Positions 54,794 through 63,402 of a stretch of DNA of 64,000 nt are shown here, one piece after another (within the stretch, counting starts at the first letter, position 1; every line of letters begins with the position of its first letter). A program made the translations under genes and the position numbers. The notes beneath the pieces were generated by a model. That model did not search any database and was not told the origin of the DNA. It saw only the letters and a program-made list of their open reading frames with translations. Origin of the DNA: Streptomyces violaceusniger Tu 4113 (GTDB lineage: Bacteria > Actinomycetota > Actinomycetes > Streptomycetales > Streptomycetaceae); NCBI RefSeq assembly GCF_000147815.2, contig NC_015957.1, positions 1,736,001 through 1,800,000 of the forward strand. The letters are read 5' to 3'.

Positions 54794-56425
54794 ATGGACG
54801 CCGTCACCCAGGTCCCCGTGCCGGTGAACGAGCCGGTGCACACCTACGCGCCCGGCACCCCGGAGCGTGCCCGCCTCGAGACCAAGCTCAAGGAGCTCGG
54901 CGAGAACCCCATCGACCTGCCGATGACCATCGGCGGCGAGAAGCGGATGGGAGCGGGGGAGCGCTTTGACGTCGTCCAGCCGCATAAGCACTCCGCCCGC
55001 CTTGGTACCTACGCCAACGCCACTCAAGCGGACGCGCAGGACGCGATCGACGCCGCCCTGGCCGCGGCCCCCGCGTGGCGCGCGCTCAGCTTCGACGACC
55101 GTGCCGCGGTCATCCTCAAGGCCGCCGATCTGCTCTCCGGCCCCTGGCGGGAGACCCTTGCGGCCTCCACCATGCTGGGCCAGTCGAAGACCGCGCAGCA
55201 GGCAGAGATCGACACCCCTTGTGAGCTGATCGACTTCTGGCGCTTCAACGTCCACTTCGCGCGCCAGATCCTGGCCGAGCAGCCGGTGGCCAATTCGCCC
55301 GGGGTCTGGAACCGCAGCGACCACCGGCCGCTGGAGGGGTTCGTCTACGCGATCACCCCCTTCAACTTCACCGCCATCGCGGGCAACCTCCCCACCGCCC
55401 CCGCCCTGATGGGCAATGTGGTGGTCTGGAAGCCGTCCCCGACCCAGACGCACGCCGCCGTGCTGCTGATGGAGGTACTGGAGGAGGCCGGGCTGCCCAA
55501 GGGCGTGATCAACCTGGTCACGGGCGACGGCAAGGACGTCTCCGAGGTGGCCCTGGCCCACCCGGACCTCGCGGGCATCCACTTCACCGGTTCCACCCGG
55601 ACCTTCCAGTACCTGTGGAAGACGGTCGGCAACAACATCGAGAACTACAAGACCTATCCGCGGCTGGTCGGTGAGACCGGCGGCAAGGACTTCATCGTCG
55701 CCCACCCGTCCGCCGACCCGGCGGTGCTCAAGACGGCGATGACCCGTGGCGCCTTCGAGTTCCAGGGCCAGAAGTGCTCCGCGGCCTCCCGCGCCTATGT
55801 GCCGCGCTCCCTGTGGGAGAACGGCCTCAAGGAAGAGTTCGCCACCGAGGTCAACGGGCTGGCCATGGGCGATGTGGCCGACCTCGGCAACTTCATGTCC
55901 GCGGTCATCGACGAGCGCGCCTTCGCCAAGAACAAGGCCGCGATCGACCGGGCGAAGTCCGACCCGACGGTCGAGGTCGTCGCGGGCGGCACCTACGACG
56001 ACGGCGAGGGCTGGTTCGTCCGCCCGACCGTGCTGGCCTCCACCGACCCGGAGAACGAGATCTTCAAGGACGAGTACTTCGGCCCCATCCTCGGGGTGTA
56101 CGTCTACGAGGACGAGCAGTACGACGCGATGCTCCAGCAGATGGAGTCGGCCGCCCCCTACGGGCTGACCGGCGCCGTCATCGCCCAGGACCGCGCGGCC
56201 GCCGCCGCCACCTGCGAGGCGCTGCGCTTCGCGGCCGGCAACTTCTACATCAACGACAAGCCGACCGGTGCCGTCGTCGGCCAGCAGCCCTTCGGCGGCG
56301 GCCGGGCGTCCGGCACCAACGACAAGGCGGGCGCCAAGCAGAACCTGATGCGCTGGACCTCCACCCGCTCCATCAAGGAGACCCTGGTCCCGCCGACCGA
56401 CTACCGCTACCCGCACATGGGCTGA
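54794..56425 (+). CDS. pruA: L-glutamate gamma-semialdehyde (P5C) dehydrogenase
   Basis: 543 residues of aldehyde-dehydrogenase superfamily (P5CDH group 1). It oxidises glutamate semialdehyde to glutamate with NAD+. The catalytic Cys is in FEFQGQKCSAASRAYVP; the general-base Glu in RLVGETGGKDF; NAD-binding in HFTGSTRTFQYLW and VVWKPSPTQ. The ATG follows GAAGGAGA. It forms an operon with proline dehydrogenase under the divergent PucR regulator and ends at a strong hairpin. Confidence 0.96.
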   Translation: MDAVTQVPVPVNEPVHTYAPGTPERARLETKLKELGENPIDLPMTIGGEKRMGAGERFDVVQPHKHSARLGTYANATQADAQDAIDAALAAAPAWRALSFDDRAAVILKAADLLSGPWRETLAASTMLGQSKTAQQAEIDTPCELIDFWRFNVHFARQILAEQPVANSPGVWNRSDHRPLEGFVYAITPFNFTAIAGNLPTAPALMGNVVVWKPSPTQTHAAVLLMEVLEEAGLPKGVINLVTGDGKDVSEVALAHPDLAGIHFTGSTRTFQYLWKTVGNNIENYKTYPRLVGETGGKDFIVAHPSADPAVLKTAMTRGAFEFQGQKCSAASRAYVPRSLWENGLKEEFATEVNGLAMGDVADLGNFMSAVIDERAFAKNKAAIDRAKSDPTVEVVAGGTYDDGEGWFVRPTVLASTDPENEIFKDEYFGPILGVYVYEDEQYDAMLQQMESAAPYGLTGAVIAQDRAAAAATCEALRFAAGNFYINDKPTGAVVGQQPFGGGRASGTNDKAGAKQNLMRWTSTRSIKETLVPPTDYRYPHMG

Positions 56426-56466
56426 CCGCCCCCGCGGACGGGCCGGGCCCGTCCGCCCCGCGACCC

Positions 56467-56500
56467 CGCCCCCGGACCGCTTCAGTGCGGTCCGGGGGCG
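56467..56500 (+). terminator. 14-bp hairpin after pruA
   Basis: CGCCCCCGGACCGC (56467-56480), loop TTCAGT, then the exact complement (56487-56500), 42 bases after the pruA stop. Confidence 0.8.
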
Positions 56501-56967
56501 GCGTGCGCTCCGGGGGCACGTAGGGGGAAATCTGTGGACGCCCGACGCGCGGCGGTGCTAGCGTCAAGCAGTCAAGTAGGCACTATTTACCGCAGTTTAC
56601 GTGGGTAACCAGGCGCGGGACCGCCCACGACGACCTGCGATCGGCCGCCGTGGTCGAGGTCGGACGGGGGTCGGCCTCGACTATCGGCGCGGTGCCGCTT
56701 TGTGATCACCCTGGGTCAGTGGCCGATGTCACCCTGTTCGCGTCTCAGATAGTAGGACGTCCGACTAATTGTGCAGACACTGACGCTCCGCTGCCTTACT
56801 TTTGTGGAAGCCGAACGTCTCGCTGCATCCAGCGATGGCGGCCGCGGCCGGTGCACAGGCGCAGGTGACCCCTGCCGCACTCAGGCCCCCGCCCCTTCCG
56901 GCAGCCACCTTCTCGGGGAGCTTTCCTTCCTCCCGGTCCACCGGGGTTCAGCAGAGGAGATGTGATC
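56501..56967. other. Long AT-richer intergenic region before the 40-aa gene
   Basis: Of 467 bases, the part 56570-56775 is distinctly AT-richer than the surroundings (CACTATTTACCGCAGTTTAC, TAGTAGGACGTCCGACTAAT) and likely regulatory. A 64-codon frame (56771-56965) exists but lacks a ribosome site and any family resemblance. The near-palindrome at 56750-56767 is listed separately. Confidence 0.5.
56750..56767. promoter_or_regulatory. Palindrome TAGTAGGACGTCCGACTA
   Basis: An 18-bp inverted repeat with one mismatched pair, centred on GGACGTCC, in an AT-rich stretch about 200 bases before the 40-aa gene. The same GGACGTCCTAxTA core recurs upstream of ilvE (59964-59976), so a common regulator is possible. 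Confidence 0.5.
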
Positions 56968-57090
56968 ATGGCCGCGACGACTGTCCGCAGGATCCGCCGC
57001 AAGACCGACGACACCGACCGCAAGAAGGCGGCCGCCGCACTGCAGCGCGCCCTCGACCGCCGCGACAACGGCGGTTCCACCGGTCACTGA
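56968..57090 (+). CDS. 40-residue basic protein of unknown function
   Basis: MAATTVRRIRRKTDDTDRKK followed by AAAALQRALDRRDNGGSTGH. GAGGAGA seven bases before the ATG is an excellent ribosome site, better than many large genes here. The protein is a short, highly charged helix. I recall similar tiny proteins at this place in other Streptomyces but no function. Its stop overlaps the 3' end of the convergent phosphoesterase gene by 7 bases. Confidence 0.7.
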   Translation: MAATTVRRIRRKTDDTDRKKAAAALQRALDRRDNGGSTGH

Positions 57091-58667
57091 CGCCGGGGCC
57101 GGGTGACCTCGAAGCGATCCACCCGCTCGCCCGACTCCGCCAGGGCCGTGACCGTGAGGCGGGGGCGGGGGCCCGGCTCCACCTCCACGGCGAGGAAGGA
57201 GAAGCCGGTGTAGCGGATCCGGGACCAGTCCGCGCTGTCCCGGTTCTTCTCCCCGTCCTTCGTCCAGTGGTAGGTCTTCACCTCGTCGAGGTCCTTGATG
57301 TGCCGCTCGTAGCTGTCGGGCACCGGGAACTCGTAGAGCTTCGCGCCCGCCCCGCCCGCCGTCACATAGACGATCCCGTCGCGCACCGCGTCGGCGCTTC
57401 CCCCGATGGGGACCCGGCGGGCGACCTTGCCGCCCCGGATCGCGTCGGTCCGCTCGTAGACGTGGTTGTGGCCGTTGATGACCAGGTCCACCTGGTGCTT
57501 CTCGAGCAGCGGCACCCAGGTGTCGCGTACCCCGCCGTCCGAGGCGTGGGCGCTGGTGGTGGAGTAGGCGCAGTGGTGGAAGAAGACCACCAGGAAGTCG
57601 ATGCCGGGCCGCTTGCGCAACTGCCCCAGGCGCCGGTCCAGCCAGCGGGTCTGCGCGCCGTCGGTGTACCCCTTGTTGGCGGTGATCTCGTAGGAGACGT
57701 CATTGGCGTCCAGCGCGACCACGCCCACGTTCCCGTAGACGAACGAGTAGACGCCGGGCGCCTTGCGCGGGTCCGGGCCGTTGTCCGGCAGGGACCAGCG
57801 GGCGAGCTGGCCGCCGTAGCCGTCGGGGGAGTACCACGCCTCCATGTCGTGGTTGCCGGTCGTCACCATCCACGGCACGCTCGCCGCGACCGAGTCGGTC
57901 TGGGCGAGGAAGGAGTCCCAGACCCGGGCGTCGTACAGGTCGGTCTTCTTCCCGTGGCCGGTGGTGTCCGCGTAGCACAGGTCCCCGGCGTGCAGATGGA
58001 ACGACGGGTTCTGGCCAAGGATCAGTTGGTCGTTGGCGAGTGCGTCATAGCTCACCCCCTGGTCGCCGAAGGCGGTGAAGACGAACTTCCCGGGCTTCTC
58101 CGGCGCGGTGCGGAAGGTGCCCACGGACGAGAAGTGCCGCGGCTCGGCCGGGTCGCGGTCCGCGTGACCGACGCCGTAGTAATAGGTGGTCCCGGGGCGC
58201 AGATCGTCCACCGCGGCGTGCAGATAGAACTGCTCGACCGCGGGCAGCTTGTCGCTCAGCGACGGGGTGTGCAGGGAGCGGACCTCGGCCTCGACCTTGC
58301 GTGTGAGCTCCAGCGGGCTCGTGCCGATCCGCACATACGGCTTCCGCACGGCGAACGGCACCTGCCAGGAGATCCGCATCTGCGTCCGCGGATCGGCGCC
58401 GAAGGCCAGATGACGGCCGAACGGGGCGACCAGCGCGCCGTCCACCGTGGCGGCCCCCGGCTTCGGGCTCGCGGCCGGCGCAGGCTTGGCGTCGGCGGCG
58501 CACGCCGCCCCGCCCAGCAGCCCCGCCCCCGCGACCGTCCCCGCGGTGGCGGCGCCTCCGCGCAGCACCCGGCGCCGGGAGAGCCGGGCCCGCAGATACT
58601 CATGCTGCTCCGCCATGGTCATCCGCTGGGCGAGCCGCTCCGGTACGCCGAACCGTGGTGTGTCCAT
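57084..58667 (-). CDS. Tat-exported purple-acid-phosphatase-like metallophosphoesterase
   Basis: 527 residues. The twin-arginine signal is RLSRRRVLRGGAATAGTVAG with AGLLGGAACAA. A fibronectin-like PAP N-domain (MRISWQVPFAVRKPYVRIG to YYYGVGHAD) precedes the metallophosphatase domain: FTAFGDQG, LHAGDLCYAD, VTTGNHDMEAWY, VVFFHHCAYS and VINGHNHVYERT, covering the metal ligands. It should hydrolyse extracellular phosphate esters. ATG 58667 is preferred; ATG 58748 adds 27 non-conserved residues. No obvious PHO box was identified upstream. Confidence 0.9.
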   Translation of the reverse strand: MDTPRFGVPERLAQRMTMAEQHEYLRARLSRRRVLRGGAATAGTVAGAGLLGGAACAADAKPAPAASPKPGAATVDGALVAPFGRHLAFGADPRTQMRISWQVPFAVRKPYVRIGTSPLELTRKVEAEVRSLHTPSLSDKLPAVEQFYLHAAVDDLRPGTTYYYGVGHADRDPAEPRHFSSVGTFRTAPEKPGKFVFTAFGDQGVSYDALANDQLILGQNPSFHLHAGDLCYADTTGHGKKTDLYDARVWDSFLAQTDSVAASVPWMVTTGNHDMEAWYSPDGYGGQLARWSLPDNGPDPRKAPGVYSFVYGNVGVVALDANDVSYEITANKGYTDGAQTRWLDRRLGQLRKRPGIDFLVVFFHHCAYSTTSAHASDGGVRDTWVPLLEKHQVDLVINGHNHVYERTDAIRGGKVARRVPIGGSADAVRDGIVYVTAGGAGAKLYEFPVPDSYERHIKDLDEVKTYHWTKDGEKNRDSADWSRIRYTGFSFLAVEVEPGPRPRLTVTALAESGERVDRFEVTRPRRQ

Positions 58668-58783
58668 GGACCGGAATGTCCCCCGGGCGGTCAACGGCGC
58701 ACCATACAGGAGGTGAACGGGTGATTGCCGCTGGGCGGATGTCCGCATGGCGGAACGGCTATGTCAATCCATGGGACGAGCGG

Positions 58784-58795
58784 TAGGGTCCCGGT
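58784..58795 (+). promoter_or_regulatory. Candidate -10 box for leaderless leuB
   Basis: TAGGGT (58784-58789) lies six bases before the leuB ATG; no ribosome site is present between. Confidence 0.5.
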
Positions 58796-59839
58796 ATGTC
58801 TCGCAGCATTCGCCTCGCAGTGATCCCCGGTGACGGTATCGGCCAGGAAGTCGTGGCCCAGGGCCTGAAGGTCCTCTCCGCCGCCCTTCCCCAGGACGTG
58901 AAGCTGGAGACCCGGAGTTACGACCTCGGCGCCCAGCACTGGCACGCCACCGGCGAGACCCTGCCGGACGCGGACCTGGAGTCGCTGAAGAACCACGACG
59001 CGATCCTGCTCGGCGCCATCGGCGACCCGTCGGTGCCCTCGGGCGTGCTGGAGCGCGGGCTGCTGCTCAAGCTGCGCTTCGCCTTCGACCACTACGTCAA
59101 CCTGCGTCCGTCGAAGCTCTTCCCGAACACCCCGACCCCGCTGGCCGGCCGCCCCGACATCGACTTCGTGGTCGTCCGCGAGGGCACCGAGGGCCCGTAC
59201 GTGGGCAACGGCGGCTCGCTGCGCACCGGCACCCCGGCCGAGGTCGCCACCGAGGTCAGCCTCAACACCGCCTACGGCGTCGAGCGCGTGGTCCGGGACG
59301 CCTACGAGCGGGCCGACGCCCGGCCGCGCAAGAAGCTGACCCTCGTGCACAAGAACAACGTCCTGGTGCACGCCGGCCACCTGTGGAAGAACATCTTCGA
59401 CCGGGTCGGCCAGGAGTACCCCGAGGTCACCACCGACTATCTGCACGTCGACGCCGCGACGATCTTTTTCGTCACCCAGCCGGAGCGGTTCGACGTGATC
59501 GTCACGGACAACCTTTTCGGTGACATCCTCACCGACCTCGCCGCCGCCGTCACCGGCGGCATCGGGCTCGCCGCGAGCGGCAACATCAACCCCTCCGGCG
59601 CCTTCCCGTCGATGTTCGAGCCGGTCCACGGCTCCGCGCCGGACATCGCGGGCACCGGCAAGGCCGACCCGACGGCGACCGTCCTGTCGGTGGCCCTGCT
59701 CCTGTCGCACCTCGGCTACGGGGACGAGGCGGCCCGTATCGAGGCCGCCGTCGCCGAGGACCTCGCCGGGCGGGACGCGGCCGCGCCGCGCACCACCGAC
59801 GAGATCGGCGACGCGCTCGCCGCCCGAGTATCCGGCTGA
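58796..59839 (+). CDS. leuB: 3-isopropylmalate dehydrogenase
   Basis: 347 residues. It oxidatively decarboxylates 3-isopropylmalate to 2-ketoisocaproate in leucine synthesis. Substrate and metal segments: [65 protein letters not shown] and [22 protein letters not shown]. This is the short actinobacterial LeuB type. Translation is probably leaderless. leuB here is away from leuA and leuCD, as usual in Streptomyces, and 200 bases ahead of ilvE. Confidence 0.95.
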   Translation: MSRSIRLAVIPGDGIGQEVVAQGLKVLSAALPQDVKLETRSYDLGAQHWHATGETLPDADLESLKNHDAILLGAIGDPSVPSGVLERGLLLKLRFAFDHYVNLRPSKLFPNTPTPLAGRPDIDFVVVREGTEGPYVGNGGSLRTGTPAEVATEVSLNTAYGVERVVRDAYERADARPRKKLTLVHKNNVLVHAGHLWKNIFDRVGQEYPEVTTDYLHVDAATIFFVTQPERFDVIVTDNLFGDILTDLAAAVTGGIGLAASGNINPSGAFPSMFEPVHGSAPDIAGTGKADPTATVLSVALLLSHLGYGDEAARIEAAVAEDLAGRDAAAPRTTDEIGDALAARVSG

Positions 59840-59961
59840 CCCCAGCCTGTGCCACCGCGCGGCTGGGTGCGACCATCGACCTGGGCCGCGCGTGCACAAC
59901 GCTCCTTCCACGGCCCCACCTAGGAGATAATCCCCGGTGGGGCCGCTGTGTGAAGAAGAGC

Positions 59962-59976
59962 TTGGACGTCCTAGTA
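59962..59976. promoter_or_regulatory. TTGGACGTCCTAGTA motif upstream of ilvE
   Basis: The palindrome GGACGTCC (59964-59971) followed by TAGTA, 64 bases before the ilvE ATG. In reverse orientation the site at 56750-56767 has the same GGACGTCCTA core. It may be a regulator site. Confidence 0.4.
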
Positions 59977-60039
59977 CCGATCACGGGCAGGATGGTGTGA
60001 GCGCGGTCCGCCACAACCGAAGGTGAAGGACTACCTGCC

Positions 60040-61125
60040 ATGACGACGCCCACGATCGAGCTCAAGCCCTCGTCCCACCCCCTCCCCGCCGCCGAGCGGG
60101 AGAAGATCCTGGCCAACCCCGGATTCGGCCGCCACTTCACCGATCACATGGTGACCATCAAGTGGACCGAGGGCCGCGGCTGGCACGAGGCCCAGCTCGT
60201 GCCGTACGCCCCGCTCTCGATCGATCCGGCGAACATGACGCTGCACTACGCCCAGACCATCTTCGAGGGGCTCAAGGCGTACCGCCGCCCCGACGGGTCC
60301 GTGGCCACGTTCCGCCCCGAGCAGAACGCCGAGCGGTTCCAGGCGTCCGCGCGCCGCATCGCCATGCCCGAGCTCCCCGTCCAGACCTTCATCGAGGCGT
60401 GTGACGCGCTGGTCACCCAGGACAAGGAGTGGGTGCCGGGCCACGGAGAGCAGTCCCTCTACCTGCGGCCCTTCATGTTCGCCACCGAGGTCGGGCTGGG
60501 TGTCCGGCCCTCGAACGAGTACCTCTTCGTGGTGATCGCCTCCCCGGCCGGGGCCTACTTCCCCGGCGGGGTGCAGCCGGTCTCGGTCTGGCTCTCGGAG
60601 GAGTACGTCCGCGCCGCGCCCGGCGGCACCGGCGCGGCCAAGGCGGGCGGCAACTACGCGGCCTCCCTCGTCGCCCAGGCCCAGGCCGCCGAGCAGGGCT
60701 GTGACCAGGTGGTCTGGCTGGACGCGATCGAGCGCCGCTGGATCGAGGAGATGGGCGGGATGAACCTGTACTTCGTGTACGGGGACCGCATCGTGACCCC
60801 CGAGCTGTCCGGTTCGCTGCTGCCGGGGATCACCCGCGCCTCGCTGCTGCGGATCGCCGCCGACCTCGGCTACGAGGTCTCCGAGGGCCGGATCTCGGTC
60901 GACGACTGGCGCCAGGGCAACGCCGACGGGACCCTCACCGAGGTCTTCGCCTGCGGTACGGCGGCCGTGATCACCCCGGTCGGCTCGGTCAAGTCCGCCC
61001 GGGCGAACTGGACGGTGGCCGACGGTGAGCCGGGCGAGGTGACGATGCGGCTGCGCAAGGCGCTGCTGGACATCCAGACCGGTGTCGCCCCGGACCCGCA
61101 TGGCTGGATGCACCCCCTGGGCTGA
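60040..61125 (+). CDS. ilvE: Branched-chain amino-acid aminotransferase
   Basis: 361 residues, fold-type IV PLP enzyme, last step of valine, leucine and isoleucine synthesis. The PLP Lys lies in [16 protein letters not shown]; other family segments are [66 protein letters not shown] and [15 protein letters not shown]. The length fits the BCAT group II type. The ATG at 60040 follows AAGGTGAAGGA. A 24-bp duplication spans its stop codon. Confidence 0.96.
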   Translation: MTTPTIELKPSSHPLPAAEREKILANPGFGRHFTDHMVTIKWTEGRGWHEAQLVPYAPLSIDPANMTLHYAQTIFEGLKAYRRPDGSVATFRPEQNAERFQASARRIAMPELPVQTFIEACDALVTQDKEWVPGHGEQSLYLRPFMFATEVGLGVRPSNEYLFVVIASPAGAYFPGGVQPVSVWLSEEYVRAAPGGTGAAKAGGNYAASLVAQAQAAEQGCDQVVWLDAIERRWIEEMGGMNLYFVYGDRIVTPELSGSLLPGITRASLLRIAADLGYEVSEGRISVDDWRQGNADGTLTEVFACGTAAVITPVGSVKSARANWTVADGEPGEVTMRLRKALLDIQTGVAPDPHGWMHPLG

Positions 61126-61164
61126 TCACGGGTGTCACCTCTGGGCTGATCGCGCGTGTCACCC
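61117..61164 (+). repeat. 24-bp tandem duplication over the ilvE stop codon
   Basis: CTGGGCTGATCACGGGTGTC plus ACCT (61117-61140) is repeated directly with three substitutions (61141-61164). The first unit contains the last codons and TGA of ilvE. Confidence 0.75.
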
Positions 61165-61233
61165 CGTTGACACCGATGGTTCGCATGATGAGACGGATGA
61201 GAGCGCAGGGGCGGAATGTGCCAGACTGCCTCC

Positions 61234-61284
61234 GTGCTCTCGTTCGTCATGATTATTGACAGCAGGCGCGCCGGTCCGCAGTGA
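61234..61284 (+). CDS. Putative leader peptide upstream of cimA (VLSFVMIIDSRRAGPQ)
   Basis: A 16-codon frame starts at GTG 61234 (or 11 codons from ATG 61249) and ends TGA at 61282-61284. It contains Leu, Val, Met and two adjacent Ile codons (ATT ATT, an unusually AT-rich choice here), followed by a hairpin and a T-run terminator before an isoleucine-pathway gene. No good ribosome site precedes the ATG; CAGACT six bases before the GTG would suit leaderless initiation. Confidence 0.65.
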   Translation: MLSFVMIIDSRRAGPQ

Positions 61285-61336
61285 CCGCCCGTACGACCCG
61301 GTACGGCGCGGCCACCGTGCCCCAGACCCGCGCGCA

Positions 61337-61370
61337 GACCTCTCGCACCCGCGAGGGGTCTTTTCGTTTT
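61337..61370 (+). terminator. Attenuator terminator upstream of cimA
   Basis: GACCTCTCGC (61337-61346), loop ACCC, GCGAGGGGTC (61351-61360; one U-G pair), then TTTTCGTTTT. It lies 52 bases after the putative leader stop and about 100 before cimA. T-runs are rare in this window, so it is probably functional. A CGTAC/GTACG hairpin (about 61290-61305) lies between leader and terminator. Confidence 0.85.
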
Positions 61371-61471
61371 CCGGACCATCCCGCCGGACGCGAAGCGTGA
61401 GGGACCATAGGAGGGCGCGGAACCGGATATTCCGGTAGACCGAGATCCATCCGACAGGAGCCAGACCAACC

Positions 61472-63070
61472 ATGAAGGATCTGCCCGACGACGGCTTCCA
61501 TGTCTTCGACACCACCCTGCGCGACGGAGCGCAGCGCGAGGGCATCAACCTGACGGTCGCGGACAAGCTGACCATCGCCCGTCACCTGGACGACTTCGGC
61601 GTGGGCTTCATCGAGGGCGGCTGGCCCGGCGCCAACCCGCGCGACACGGAGTTCTTCGCCCGGGCCCGCGCCGAGATCGACTTCCGGCACGCCCAGCTCG
61701 TGGCGTTCGGCGCCACCCGCAAGGCGGGGGCACGCGCCGAGGACGATCGCCAGGTCAAGGCGCTGCTGGACTCCGGGGCGCCGGTGATCACCCTGGTGGC
61801 GAAGTCCCACGACCGCCATGTGGAGCTGGCCCTGCGCACCACGCTCGAGGAGAACCTCGCGATGGTCCGCGAGACCGTCGCCTACCTGCGGTCCCAGGGC
61901 CGCCGGGTCTTCCTCGACTGCGAGCACTTCTTCGACGGCTACCGCGCCAACGCGGACTACGCCAAGCAGGTCGTCTCCGCCGCCCACGAGGCGGGCGCCG
62001 AGGTGGTGATCCTCTGCGACACCAACGGCGGCATGCTCCCCGGCCAGATCGACGCGGTGGTCCGCACCGTACTGGCCGACACCGGCGCCCGGCTGGGCAT
62101 CCACGCCCAGGACGACACCGGCTGCGCGGTCGCCAACACCCTCGCCGCCGTGGACGCGGGCGCCACCCACGTCCAGTGCACGGCCAACGGCTACGGCGAG
62201 CGGGTGGGCAACGCCAACCTCTTCCCGGTCGTCGCGGCCCTGGAGCTCAAGTACGGCCGCCGGGTGCTGCCGGAGGGCGCCCTGGAGGAGATGACCCGGA
62301 TCTCGCACGCGATCGCCGAGGTCGTCAATCTGACGCCGTCCACTCACCAGCCCTATGTGGGCGTATCCGCCTTCGCCCACAAGGCCGGACTGCACGCCTC
62401 CGCGATCAAGGTCGACCCGGATCTGTACCAGCACATCGACCCCGAGCGGGTCGGCAACACCATGCGGATGCTCGTCTCCGACATGGCCGGCCGGGCGTCG
62501 ATCGAGCTCAAGGGGAAGGAGCTGGGCATCGACCTCGGTGACGACCGCGCCCTGGTGGGCCGGATCGTCGAGCGGGTCAAGGAGCGCGAGCTCGCGGGCT
62601 ACACCTACGAGGCCGCCGACGCCTCCTTCGAGCTGCTGCTGCGCCAGGAGGTCGACGGCCGTCCCCGCCGCTACTTCCGGGTCGAGTCCTGGCGGGCGAT
62701 CGTCGAGGACCGCCCGGACGGCACCCACGCCAACGAGGCCACCGTGAAGCTGTGGGCCAAGGGCGAGCGCATCGTCGCCACGGCGGAGGGAAACGGCCCG
62801 GTCAACGCCCTGGACCGGGCGCTGCGGGTGGGGCTGGAGCGGATCTACCCGCAGTTGGCGACCATGGAGCTGGTGGACTACAAGGTCCGCATCCTGGAAG
62901 GCAAGCACGGCACCGAGTCCACGACCCGGGTGCTGGTCTCCACCGCGGACGGCCAGGGCGAGTGGTCGACGGTCGGCGTCGGGGAGAACGTGATCGCCGC
63001 GTCCTGGCAGGCCCTGGACGACGCCTACGCCTACGGGCTGCTGCGGGCCGGGGTGGACCCGCAGGAGTGA
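61472..63070 (+). CDS. cimA: (R)-citramalate synthase
   Basis: 532 residues of the CimA/TIGR00977 branch of the isopropylmalate-synthase family. It condenses pyruvate and acetyl-CoA to citramalate, a threonine-independent route to 2-ketobutyrate and isoleucine. The HMGL barrel opens FHVFDTTLRDGAQREGINLT; metal His are in LGIHAQDDTGCAVANT; CTANGYGERVGNANL and SAFAHKAGLHASAI follow; a C-terminal LeuA-dimer (allosteric) domain ends the protein. The short FEGGWPGANPRD-type motif (FIEGGWPGANPRDTEFF) separates it from LeuA. Control by the upstream attenuator is inferred. ACAGGAG precedes the ATG. Confidence 0.93.
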   Translation: MKDLPDDGFHVFDTTLRDGAQREGINLTVADKLTIARHLDDFGVGFIEGGWPGANPRDTEFFARARAEIDFRHAQLVAFGATRKAGARAEDDRQVKALLDSGAPVITLVAKSHDRHVELALRTTLEENLAMVRETVAYLRSQGRRVFLDCEHFFDGYRANADYAKQVVSAAHEAGAEVVILCDTNGGMLPGQIDAVVRTVLADTGARLGIHAQDDTGCAVANTLAAVDAGATHVQCTANGYGERVGNANLFPVVAALELKYGRRVLPEGALEEMTRISHAIAEVVNLTPSTHQPYVGVSAFAHKAGLHASAIKVDPDLYQHIDPERVGNTMRMLVSDMAGRASIELKGKELGIDLGDDRALVGRIVERVKERELAGYTYEAADASFELLLRQEVDGRPRRYFRVESWRAIVEDRPDGTHANEATVKLWAKGERIVATAEGNGPVNALDRALRVGLERIYPQLATMELVDYKVRILEGKHGTESTTRVLVSTADGQGEWSTVGVGENVIAASWQALDDAYAYGLLRAGVDPQE

Positions 63071-63402
63071 CCTGGGCCTCATGGCCGCGTGGGCCCGGTG
63101 CGCGTGGCGCCGGCCGCCGCCGGAGTAAGGTACGGGGAGCGGAGCGCGGCCGACGTGCTCCGTTCCCCGATCCGGCCGCAGCGCCGCTCCGGCGGTCGCC
63201 GCCCATCCGGGTGGTCGAGCCCGCCCCTCGCACGGTCGCCGCCTGGAGGTTTGTCGGATGCCGACAGGGTCGATAGTCCTTTAGGACACCAGGTAGTGGG
63301 AAAGCCGCTGTCCAGTTCTGTTCCGCCTGCCCACCAAAACGCCCCTGACGTTGTAGGGAATTGACATGCGTTTCCGGGGGTCCGGGAACGTACCGTCAGT
63401 GC
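63071..63402. other. Intergenic region before the acyl-CoA carboxylase gene
   Basis: These 332 bases hold no supported gene. A small hairpin TGTCGG-ATG-CCGACA (63252-63266) is followed by the dyad GTCCT-TT-AGGAC (63276-63287). The last 130 bases are AT-richer and should hold the promoter; TACCGT (63391-63396), six bases before the next ATG, is a likely -10 for leaderless transcription. Confidence 0.5.

Noticed and set aside
56771..56965. 64-codon frame between the GGACGTCC palindrome and the 40-aa gene
   Set aside because: No ribosome site, no family resemblance and no clear third-position GC bias; kept as non-coding.
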